Shown here: one piece after another, positions 55,074-64,000 of the stretch
How the letters are laid out: every line of letters starts with the position of its first letter
How positions within the stretch are numbered: position 1 is the first letter of the stretch
Source of the DNA: Crossaster papposus
Lineage: Eukaryota; Echinodermata; Asteroidea; Velatida; Solasteridae
Direction: 5' to 3'
NCBI GenBank assembly: GCA_037893245.1
Contig: JBAIAA010000401.1
Location: 620,001 to 684,000, forward strand
Length of the DNA: 64,000 nt
Translations under genes and position numbers: made by a program
Notes under the pieces: generated by a model
What the model was told of the DNA's origin: nothing
Seen by the model: the letters and a program-made list of their open reading frames with translations, nothing else
The model's database searches: none

Positions 55074-55111
<38 letters not shown>
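55073..55111. repeat. 39-bp poly-A run inside pol
   Basis: On the + strand an uninterrupted run of about 39 A (poly-T/Phe on the coding strand) lies between RNase H and the linker domain. A run this long cannot be part of a working enzyme. It may be an expanded run, the scar of a retroposed tail, or an assembly artefact. Confidence 0.85.
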
Positions 55112-55114
<3 letters not shown>

Positions 55115-55950
55115 AGATGGACGACAGCAGCCTGGCATCGGCAAAAGAAATCTCCCTAGATGGGGCGTCAGCCATGTTGTCACTGGAAGGTATCCATTCG
55201 AGTTGCAACGCAAAATTGGCCCCCAGGATCAAAGCAAATATAAGCTTTGGGACTTGCACTAGAGCTACAGATCTGGCCCTCAAACCAATCCATGCATGAT
55301 ACGAACTCTGAGAATCAACTTTGACCTTGACTCTCCGATCCCACAGGTGGTCAATGACCAACAACAAAACAAAATACAATGCAAAGGGCCTCCTTGTAGC
55401 ATATGTCTACAATGCACTGTACGTCCGGTGGCCAATAATCACCAAAGAATATATTGCCGGTATGCTGCATCAACACGCCTCCCCATCTGTAGCCAGATGC
55501 GTCTGAGCTGAGATGTACATTTACATGCCGCTCTTGCTTCCAAGGAATGGGCTCAGAGAAGGAGTCTACAAAACGCCAGAAGGGTATTTCTTCCCGAACC
55601 GACTCTGCAAGAGTAAGGGGGTGACGTCATCAAGCTGGCACATAACGGAGCAGCACCCCCTGATATACAATGATGCTGCCGGGAAAACTAAAACAAAGCT
55701 CTGACACTTGCCAACAAAACGCTGCATTGTCTTCAGTAAGACAGTGTTGTCTGTTAAGATTCCCTCCCTCAATTCAGCAGAGGACACCCTCTTTTCGGGA
55801 ATTCAAAGGACATACATTTTGAGCAAATCCCCAAACCCAGGTGGACCATACTGGACGTTGGCTGAAGCTGGCTTTTGCCGAGATTCACAAAATACCCTAG
55901 CTGCATTTGCATGTAGCAGACTGCATACAAGGCCGTTGATGGTTCATGTA
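55115..55950 (-). pseudogene. pol: Ngaro RNase H and RT connection, broken
   Basis: On the minus strand, the connection after RT (LGYFVNLGKSQLQPT-like, near 55,850-55,900) is followed by RNase H with LSSDASGYRWGGVL (about 55,480-55,530), KVKVDSQSSYHAWIG (about 55,270-55,320) and LEWIPSSDNMADAPSREIS (about 55,140-55,200). Several stops occur (for example near 55,620 and 55,375). Confidence 0.72.
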
Positions 55951-56957
55951 GGCCACCTCATGTGCATTGGCAGTGGCTGAAAACAATATAAAATGAAATT
56001 CTATAAACTATTGTGCGCCTTTTCCAACCATGCTGCTACACTGTCCAATGAATCGATCATCTATCCATATTTCCGTGTGAACGCCTCTGTTCTTCAACCA
56101 TGTTGAGAGACAAAACCCGATAGTGGTGTAAATAAATGCGCTATTCTTAAACCCGAATGGAAGCGTGGTATCCACAAAATAAAAACCTGCCCACTCGAAG
56201 CCGCAAAAGGTTTTTGACCTTTGAGACGACTTAACTTGTTTATGTCCCTGCGCATCATCGGTCCTTGAAAAAAAGGCCATCCCTATCGATTGATTTCACA
56301 ATATCTCCTAGGGGAACCAGGTTGAACGGAGTATCTGTACACCATAGGTTTGGGCCCTTCATTGACAGCACCAGCCTTGGCTTGATCGGCTCCACCGACA
56401 AAGCATTAATGCATCTTGGAGGAGTGACCTCATCGACCGGCCCTAGAAGCTCCACTGATCCCTCTATGATACGCTTAACGATGGCTTCGTTAATGAAGCT
56501 CACGTACTGCTTACAGTTTGGAGCGTTCGCAAAATACATGGATGGCGGAACATCAGAGTCAAAGAACCTTCCCTTGTACTCCCCTTGGTAATGACGGAAA
56601 CATTCGAATATTTCGACCCCTCGTCTGAGCCACCGTTGAACACGGTGTCCCACGTGACCACATTCTGATAGGATCTCCTCCCAGGCGTCAGTAGTACGGT
56701 TCAAGCCACCCGCAACAAACAAAGTGGGATCTCGAAAACGGAGAGCTCTAAAATCTGGCTGACAATTTCCTGCTAAAACATGTACCGGGTCGGGAGCATA
56801 CCCATCTGGTGCATCGGCCTGTTTGCCGGATATGTCTACCCAGGAGCAAGCACCCTCGTCTCGCTTACTATTCTGTGCCTTGACTGGGTCAAAATGATGA
56901 CTCGATGAACGCTCCCACGTATGCGTGCTCAGGACGCCCATGTATGTTTTGTAAGCC
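55951..56957 (-). pseudogene. pol: Ngaro reverse transcriptase, frameshifted
   Basis: The exon-like start follows an acceptor, GCTTTTCTTCACAG (minus strand, about 56,958-56,971). The frame carries ALSVEPIKPRLVLSMKGPN, WCTDTPFNLVPLGDI and, after a one-base shift near 56,265-56,275 in a run of A, FFSRTDDAQGHKQV, FYFVDTTLPFGFKNSAFIYT and the active site EIWIDDRFIG (about 56,050-56,080). The Asp pair is intact. The block YFANAPNCKQYVSFINEAIV is the conserved region ahead of RT in this group. Confidence 0.78.
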
Positions 56958-57190
56958 TGTGAAGAAAAGCACAGCAAAATGCCACAAAGGGGAAAACAAA
57001 ACATTCAATCAAGCTTAATGCCTGCATACTCTTTATTCTTCTTCTTTCCTACTAAGGGAAATCACTTTTTCTCACGACAAACTCAGAGTGCAAATCCGAG
57101 ATCCTGTAACATGTAAACTAAGCAGATAATATGCTAACGATACATTTGGTGCATTAAGCTAACACTGACTTCCCAACTCTTGTTTCTACA

Positions 57191-57681
57191 TTATTTCTCT
57201 GCACTCTCGCGCAAGGTGTCCCCTTTTTGGCACCGAAAACACGGGCCCCGAGATGCATTGCTTCGGGCACCCGACGGAAAGGACAGGCGAGACTGCTGAC
57301 CGCCAAACAGACCCCTGGGACGAAAACCTTGACGTCCCTGTACCTTAGCCCTGCCTCTGTGTACCTCCGAAGGTGGAGCACTCAAGCCCAGTTGTTTTCG
57401 GGCAAAACACAGGCGCTTGTCTGAGTCCTCCCCGGTAATAGACTTATAAATATACATAGCCACACCCTCAGTTTTGGTTTCAACGTGTTTCGTGCATTCC
57501 GACAGAAGATTAACATAAAACTGTTTCTCCTTTGCATCTTCAGACGTAAGTGGTGCAAATTCATCGATGTACTTGCGCAACAAGGACATGACGTAGGCGA
57601 CGTTGGAGTCATAACCGGTTTCAGTACTATAAATATGTCGCAAAGTCATTCCCATCAGACACTGGTCACACACAGCGTTTT
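57191..57681 (-). CDS. gag: Ngaro gag, second coding block with zinc knuckle
   Basis: It starts after the acceptor TTCACATCATCACAG on the minus strand and is open to the stop at 57,191. It contains TLRHIYSTETGYDSNVAYV, a helical region (PLTSEDAKEKQFYVNLLSEC), an RG-rich stretch (RGRAKVQGRQGFRPRGLFGG) and a knuckle start, CFRCQKGDT, that is cut short by the stop. RG-rich and Cys motifs support nucleic-acid binding. The phase does not fit the exon at 60,577 directly, so a middle exon or an indel is implied. Confidence 0.6.
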
Positions 57682-58009
57682 CTGTGATGATGTGAACCCG
57701 TGGTGATGTAAACTCAGTTCACCAACAGCAAAGTTTTCCAACTTTCGCAATTTTCTGCATAAAGTTGCGACAAAATTCAAACTGATTGAAACCAAATGTA
57801 GTGCTACATCCAAAACCAGTTCACCAAAATGAACTCAAAGCGAAACTCCAAAATAAGTTCACGACAGCAAAGTTTTTAAGATTCCGCAATTGTATGCATA
57901 AAGTTTGCAACATTCAAACTTGCAAAATTCAAACTGATTGAAACCACACTTCGTGCTACCTCCAAGACCTCAAGCGCATAAAAGTTAGTCGATTTTATGT
58001 CGATCCTGC

Positions 58010-59640
58010 TTACATACAGCCACGAGCCAATTTAACATTATGTAGGCTACACTTATACACGGCCTTGAGCCCAACATCTTGCTTGCACACGGCCCCAAGC
58101 CAAATTAAAACTCTGCAGACTACACTTTTACACAACCTTGAGCCAATTCCGCTCTGCAGGTTCTGTGTTGAAATCTTGCTTGCACCCAGCCTCGCGCCAT
58201 TTTAAAATTCTGTAGGCTACCCTTATATAGCCTTGAGCCAATTTACCGCTCGGCAGGCTTTGTATCAGCATATTACTTGCACACACTACAATAATGTGAT
58301 AACAAATTTGTAACTGCTTACTCGCAGCCTTGAGCCAATTTACCGCTCTGCAGGATTTGTATCAGCATATTACTTGCACACACTCAATTAATGTGATAAC
58401 AAATGTGTAACTGCTTACTCGCAGCCTTGAGCCAATTTACCGCTCTGCAGGCTTTTATCAGCATATTACTTGCACACACTCAATTTATGTGATAACAAAT
58501 TTGTAACTGTTTACTCGCAGACTTCAGCCAATTTACCGCTCTGCCGGTTTTGTATCAAGCCTCGAGCCGATTACAGGCTCCACAGGCTATGCGTACAATT
58601 GTGAGCCAACATGCTTACACACGGTTTTAGGCCAAATACCTCTCCTTAAGCTACACATTGATTTGTGAACGACTCGCTTACACATGGCCTTGGGCCAATT
58701 CTCGCTCCTCAGGCTATGCATTAAGGATGGCAACTTGCTTACACACGGCCTTGAGCCAATGTTAACACCTCAGGTTTCTACCTTGATATGCGAATAACTG
58801 AACGACTTGCTTACACATGACCTTGAGCCAATTACCGCTCATTAGGCTGTACATTAATATGTGAACAACTTGCTTACACACCATGCACCTTGAGCCGATT
58901 ACCGCTCATTTGGCTGCACACTGATATGTGAACAACTTGCCTTCACACGGCCTTGAGCCGATTACCGCTCATTAGGCTGCACACTTATGTGAACAACTTG
59001 CCTTCACACGGCCTTGAGCCGATTACCGCTCCTCAGGCTGTACCTTGAATGTGAACAAACTGCTGACAAGTTACACACGACCTTGAGCCGATTACCACTC
59101 CTCAGGCTGTACACTGATATGCGAACAACTTGCCTTCACACGGCCTTGAGCCGATTACCGCTCCTCAGGCTGTACCTTGATATGTGAACAACTTGCTTAC
59201 ACACGACCTTGAGCCGATTACCGCTCCTCAGGCTGTACCTTGAATGTGAACAAACTGCTGACAAGTTACACACGACCTTGAGCCGATTACCGCTCCTCAG
59301 GCTGTACCTTGAATGTAAACAAACTGCTGACAAGTTACACACGACCTTGAGCCGATTACCGCTCTTCAGGCTGTACCTTGAATGTGAACAAACTGCTTAC
59401 AAGTTACACACGACCTTGAGCCAATTACCGCTCCTCAGGCTGTACATTGATATGTGAACCAACTGCTTACACACGGCCTTAGGCCGGATACCGCTTCTCG
59501 AACTGCACATTGATATGTTAACAACTTGCTTACACACAACCTTGAGCCGATTACCGCTCATCAGGCTGTACCTTGAATGTGAAAAAACTGCTTACACACG
59601 ACCTTGAGCCAATTTCCGCTCGGCAGGCTGGAATGATATA
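58010..59640. repeat. Tandem repeat array, 65-95-bp units (CCTTGAGCCGATTACCGCTC)
   Basis: About 20 diverged copies of ACACGACCTTGAGCCGATTA ... CCGCTCCTCAGGCTGTACC, becoming regular (about 69-72 bp) at 59,010-59,450. The left end has older copies of the form CAGCCTTGAGCCAATTTACC. A single related copy lies at 60,443-60,480. The array sits between the two recognisable gag coding blocks. Confidence 0.9.
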
Positions 59641-60576
59641 CCAAAGCCAGATTTCAAACTGGCCCTTCGACAACCATGACCTTATAACATGCTCTTCATA
59701 TTGATTTATGTGCCTATGCCTAACCAGACCACCCGGCCTGCCTGATGTTTCAATACTAAATTCATGTGTCTGAAAAACAAAAATGTGGCTGCGATAACCT
59801 AAAAAATAGGACGGCTGCCAAAACCGTATCACGTTCGATTCCAATCAAATCAAAAGTCCAATAAGATATTACTACGGTAACACTATTTAGTGAGATTTGT
59901 GGTTCTTTTAAGGAGGATACAACAATTGCGAACATCGAAAAATAAAACTCCTAATGACTATGAAAATATGCGGGCTATATATATAAACATATATAAAAAT
60001 ATAGATAAACCATCATTAGCGCGACCGGTCCATAGAGACGCACGCAAAATTTTTGGTTTTTATTTGTAACCTAACCCGTTTTTACCTAGAGCTTTTGCCA
60101 CAAATTAAAAAACCATTAGGATAATGTACCCAAATCTATCGACATATTCAATAAAATTTAAAAAAAATCATTTTATCGAGTACTTGGGCGCTCGGACGAC
60201 CGGCAAACGGTCGTCCTAACGACGGTGGTCGTCGCAATACTGTACAATTACTGCGAATGGTCGCTCTAAGCGCGCATAGTCAAAAAATATAGTTTTTTGT
60301 TTTCTTCATTTAACACGACAAATTCTAAAAGGTCAGTGCAACAAAACCTACTATACAAAACACCATTTCAATTCATTTTCAAAGAATTCCGACAGAACGA
60401 ACGATCATTCCCCTTAACTAAAATATTAACAGGACTACCTCTTGCTAACCTGGAGCCATTTCACCGCTCTTCAGGTTCGTGGTCATCGACTATAATATGT
60501 CGGATACCCAACGCCTATTAGGACACATTTTCTTTGTTAAAGAGCTTCGTCGGTTTTATAATAGTAAAAGACTTTA

Positions 60577-60860
60577 CTTACTTGGCCTTTGAAACTGCAG
60601 CATCAAGAGGCCCAGCATCCACCCGATCGAGCATCATCTCAATATTGCGCTTCTGACCGCCGTCAGTTTGGGGCGAGCGCCAACACGTGATCTTTGCATG
60701 AAGGACTTATATCCTTAAACTTACTCGGGTCGTCCCAGCCGTCCCCTACTAGACGCTCAAAACATGGCGCCGAAATCCTGAACTTGGCGCAAAGGCCACG
60801 AAAGATCTTCGTGCATGCCTCCCCAGCTGCCCCATACGCCTCCTCGCTTTCCTATAAAGT
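60577..60860 (-). CDS. gag: Ngaro gag, first coding block (frameshifted)
   Basis: On the minus strand it reads EEAYGAAGEACTKIFRGLCA, VGDGWDDPSKFKDISPSCKD, and, after a one-base frame change near 60,655, GGQKRNIEMMLDRVDAGPLD followed by AAVSKA, to a donor, CCAA|GTAAGT (60,571-60,576). No ATG is obvious. Composition and position (5' side of the element, before the zinc-knuckle block) support a Gag N-terminal segment. Confidence 0.5.
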
Positions 60861-62256
60861 GGAAAATCAAAACTTGGCTAATTAAAACTCGATAATGTCA
60901 TTACAGTACAAAATTCCCCTCTAAATAGCTATAATACCTTCAGTCTTCAGTTCACTATTATTCCTCGAGGAAGTGAGTAATTAGGCCAACACGTATTGTA
61001 AGGACTGCACAAGGGGCAAAATCACCCAACCAAAAATGTTTCTAATATTTCTTGCCAAACCTATGCTGAGAATATTCCGAACATGCCCCGCGGCGTGAAT
61101 GCACAGCAAAGTAGCCGCGCAAAACGGTCCGACCAACCGCGTAACGAGCAGTGCGCGATATCCTTTTCAACAAGTTGCGCGGACTTTGTATGTACAAAGG
61201 ACACGAGGGGCTATAGCACGTTTGGACGTGATTTAGGGGTGAGCAAAGGCGGTCTTTAAGACTAAATCCGTGGGCCGCACTCCCACGCAGACTGGCTAAA
61301 CAATTTTTTTTTTTTTTTTTTGTAAAGCCACCGTTGTCCTAATTATAGAAAATAATACAAACAAACCAATAGCCAAAACTGGGCCATTTTTTTATTTTTT
61401 TTATATATATTATTGTTTTGCTTGTTTGTTTTACAAGAAAAAGAAAGCCGAAGGGTTATTGCACTCGACTGACGCGTATGGTACTGACGCGTACTGAATG
61501 CACGACCTTAACCTTGCGACAGTTTGCTTTAAAAATATATATATAAAAAAAAATATATAGGGCCTATATATAAAAAATATATTGAATCTTTCCAAAGTCT
61601 TGCCTATTAAAGCCTTTAATAAAACCATAACAGGGCAATATCATGCGCCAAATATTAGGCGGACTCACCTCTATAACATCGGGTGTCACGCTAATCATGG
61701 ACGACCAGCGGAATATCTCTATTTTTCAAATTGTAGGTGCCTGCCCGGTTGGCCGTGCACCGCACTACTCACGAATGATACCGGTAATACCGCACCACGG
61801 TATTCGCGCTTTAATTAAACGAATGCCTTAGGCCTCACCCTGCTCAGGTAAAAGGGTGGGAAACAAAAGCTTGCATGTCGAATCACCCGATTGACAACAA
61901 AGGCTTTATACGTGCCCGCTCAAGCTGCCAGCCTCAAAGTCATTTGAATCACGTCACCTGCGTCTGGTGACGCCTGTGATAAACATTTACCGTACTGGGT
62001 CAATGAGATCTCCCGGCCTGCGCGCACCTTATGTGCTATATATTGCCATAGCTCTAGCGATAATTCTTTCCTCAAAAATGAAAGAAATCCAAACCATACC
62101 TTCAAATCCACGAATCCAGAGCTGTGGAACCATACAATACAAAAGAGAAAACCTCACAAACCGTTATGCTCGTAACTAAAACCACGGGGCCCTTGATTCC
62201 CTGTGCAAATCCTGTATAACCGGGAACAGATCTATCGGACACCCAGCTGCGGTCCC
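60861..62256 (-). other. 5' leader region of the Ngaro-like element
   Basis: Non-coding on inspection. It contains T-rich and (TA)n stretches at 61,302-61,322 and 61,385-61,570. No regulatory motif could be assigned. Confidence 0.4.
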
Positions 62257-62314
62257 GCCAACATCGCGACTGATATAAAATCATTCGCCCATGACGAAGG
62301 CGGCGATGCAAATA
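62257..62314 (-). repeat. Split direct repeat A1 (5' terminus)
   Basis: Matches A2 with a few changes, ending in the same half-site GGCGGCGATGCAAATA. The next six bases are CTCAAC instead of GTAAAC, so this terminus has a different spacer, probably derived from the target. Confidence 0.85.
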
Positions 62315-62995
62315 CTCAACAACTTTTGCACGGAAACATGTGAGCGCCAACAGCAGCATACTTACTACTTGATACACAGCGCGCACAGAGCGGGTAAGAA
62401 GTGAACTTCACCGTGGGCCCACAGCGCGCGTCGAGATTATCCGTTAATAAGCCCATTATAAGCTTATTTATCAGCTCGTACTCATCCGCCCTATCACGCG
62501 AGCACGAGTTATTGTTTACGCGCCGCCCATTTCGTGCCAGTTATTCAGCTACGTGACCACCGACCGCGTTACATAGCCGGTGATCGCCTTCCCACTCTCT
62601 TGCGTTGCGGCCTTCTCTCTCTCGCAGAGAGTGCAGCGCTTTCCCCTCCAATGCGTGTGTCTCTCTCTCATTGGCTCATTGAGTCGGTGCTTTAGACTAC
62701 CCGATTATGAGTCCATGCTGCTATGGGAGGAGGGGGCGAGGTGGGAGGGCAACGGTTTCGACCCGCCCACACCGAACTAGTGGCCCACACCTGCTGACCT
62801 TTCGCTCGGTCTGCACTTGTTGGGGGGGTAAGAGGTAAAACTCGTTGGCATTCTCTTGTCCACTTCCTTTTTGACGCGAGTGCATTGCTGAGACAGCATT
62901 TTACTTTAGCTGGAATGCTCGCACAGCATTTTACTTTAACTGGAAACCCGTTGGCCCTTTTATTATGCTCTCAGAGCATTTTACCTTTGACTTGT

Positions 62996-63172
62996 AGAAA
63001 GAGTTGGACACGGAAAGATTGTCCTTGCAGGTGTGCTTTACAGAAATGTACAATTGCAATGAATGTGGCAAAAGGAAAAGAAAGTACAGCAATACAATGA
63101 TAAATCAGGTCTTGAATTTGTAAAACCACACTGTTGCCGTATTGTTGGAAATTTCTATAAAAGGTTTGACAA
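62996..63172 (+). other. Short coding-like remnant of unknown origin
   Basis: Directly after the TIR terminus a frame reads LDTERLSLQVCFTEMYNCNE followed by CGKRKRK and runs to a stop at about 63,120. The CxxC arrangement within LSLQ...FTE...YNCNECGK loosely resembles the zinc-ribbon part of ubiquitin-specific proteases. At about 40 codons this is only a suggestion. Confidence 0.25.
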
Positions 63173-64000
63173 ATAACTCGAAGTAGAATTACTTCCATTA
63201 AGCAGCTAATTTAACTGTAATTTGTCATCAGAATTACAGAAAGGGTTAAACAAGTATTAGAAAAGTTAGTATTATTATTTACCGTTTATTTTGAAAAAAT
63301 ATTTAAATAAAATGACATAAACCTTTTGGAAAATGCATCACCTTTTGCAGCATGTATTATATATTTTTCGGCTTTTGGTGAATGCATGGATGAATCCGCG
63401 ACCATAAATCCGGCCGAATACGCGGCTACCTTGAGCCAGGTAAAAGCGCGCGAAAGTTGAGCCACGACGTTAATTGAAAGTTGAAGTACGACGTTTTGAA
63501 AGTTGAACCACGACGTTTTGAAGGTTGAACCATGGTTGAACCACGACGTTGCCTGTCCGTTTTAGAACACATTCAAAACTTTCAAAACGTCGTACTTCAA
63601 CTTTCAACTCAACTTCGTGGTTCAACTTTCAAAACGTCGTGTGACATCGCGGCAGAAATGTGCACATAAATCTGCATATAAATCTGCTGTACGTGAGTGC
63701 GACATAGCTGCGCAGAATGTGCAATGAAAATGTACATGTAGTGCCCATCCGTGCGACATCGCACAAATTTGCGAACTAAGAAATCTGCGCAGAACTTGAA
63801 ATCGAAGATAAAAATATGCGACTTTTCAAAAATCTGCCCAGAAAATATTCACCATCACATAAATCTGTGCAGAAATCTACAATAAAATCTTCCACATCTC
63901 AGATATATGCTTAGATATATACGATAACATGTTTGTCATCGTTCAAATTCGCGCAGAATGCGCGATATTGCAGAATCTGCGATGTGTAATGTCCTTTCAG
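63173..64000. repeat. Right arm of the giant inverted repeat (continues past the window)
   Basis: Reverse complement of 43,745-43,983 plus 46,553-46,886. Compared with the left arm it has about 140 extra bases and a minisatellite of ACGACGTTTTGAAAGTTGAA units (63,455-63,645, both orientations). The outer edge is not in the window. Confidence 0.82.

Larger units (their letters stand above)
51965..62314 (-). mobile_element. Ngaro-like tyrosine-recombinase retrotransposon with SGNH-like domain
   Basis: A minus-strand element of 10.35 kb. Its 5' end (right side) carries repeat A1 and its 3' end carries B1, A2, B2, the split-repeat layout of PAT/Ngaro elements. In coding order it has gag exons (60,860 to 57,191), reverse transcriptase (from 56,957), RNase H, the conserved linker, an SGNH-hydrolase-like domain and a tyrosine recombinase (to 52,781). 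SGNH hydrolase domains are known from some animal Ngaro elements. Frameshifts, an amber stop and a long poly-A tract show it is decayed. It sits inside the TIR element at 51,109-62,995. Confidence 0.88.
51109..62995. mobile_element. TIR element (about 255-bp TIRs) hosting the Ngaro-like element
   Basis: The left terminus ACAAGTCAAAGGTAAAATGC (51,109) is mirrored by GCATTTTACCTTTGACTTGT (ending 62,995). Homology extends to about 51,363 and from about 62,740, including the phrases GGGCCAACGGGTTTCCAG and AGTTCGGTGTGGGCGGG. Three near-repeats of TAAAATGCT with CTGAGAGCAT-type hairpins lie in each arm. Without the 10.35-kb inner retrotransposon it would be about 1.54 kb and non-coding. No target duplication is clear. 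Confidence 0.85.

Noticed and set aside
55321-55511. Plus-strand frames over the Ngaro pol region
   Set aside because: They are antisense shadows of RT/RNase H, whose motifs read clearly on the minus strand.

Overview
This is animal (eukaryotic) genomic DNA, about 40% GC, made mostly of nested transposable elements with two fragments of intron-containing host genes. The ACATGTA-type words that recur throughout, abundant palindromic MITEs, BEL/Pao, CR1-like and Ngaro-type retroelements, and the lack of any dense coding suggest a marine invertebrate such as an echinoderm, hemichordate, lancelet or mollusc. I cannot fix the species. Several reading frames break at or near homopolymers, so some frameshifts may be sequencing or assembly errors.

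0-17 kb: host gene 1 (+ strand) has three exons whose splice phases match (423-678, 2806-3360, 9859-10157). They encode a lysine-rich region followed by an ankyrin-like region, perhaps a PARP/tankyrase-like protein. Its last visible intron holds a tyrosine-recombinase-type retrotransposon (3975-8500) with split direct repeats; the repeat pair B1-A2 sits inside an apparent gag intron. A large compound minisatellite (11.3-15.7 kb) carries two LINE 3'-end fragments. Host gene 2 (+) ends in four phase-consistent exons (15,675-16,770) with an acidic stretch and a SANT/Myb-like C-terminal motif.

17-33 kb: an 18-bp tandem array, several MITEs, a CR1-like LINE 5' fragment with a 2A-like motif (19,852-20,655), a BEL/Pao remnant enclosed between about 440-bp inverted repeats (21,229-25,740), and a minus-strand LINE 3' half (29,241-30,460).

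33-43 kb: a degenerate minus-strand BEL/Pao element (33,396-37,326) with gag, protease, reverse transcriptase, Pao/RNase H and integrase in the expected order. AT-rich non-coding DNA with small repeats and a 231-bp near-perfect hairpin (42,595-42,825) follow.

43.7-64 kb: a nested composite. The outermost layer is a pair of inverted arms (43,745-46,886 and 63,173 to beyond the window end). The left arm is split by a 2.57-kb foldback element (43,984-46,552). Inside lies an unrecognised GC-rich, arginine-rich open frame interrupted by an 801-bp transposon with an 8-bp target duplication (49,425-51,097). Next comes a terminal-inverted-repeat element (51,109-62,995), itself hosting a 10.35-kb minus-strand Ngaro-like retrotransposon (51,965-62,314). 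That element has gag, RT, RNase H, an SGNH-hydrolase-like domain and a tyrosine recombinase, a canonical A1 / B1-A2-B2 repeat layout, and a palindromic candidate crossover site.

There are no bacterial operons, CRISPR arrays or rRNA genes. The coding units outside the two host genes and the arginine-rich frame are retroelement genes, mostly broken.
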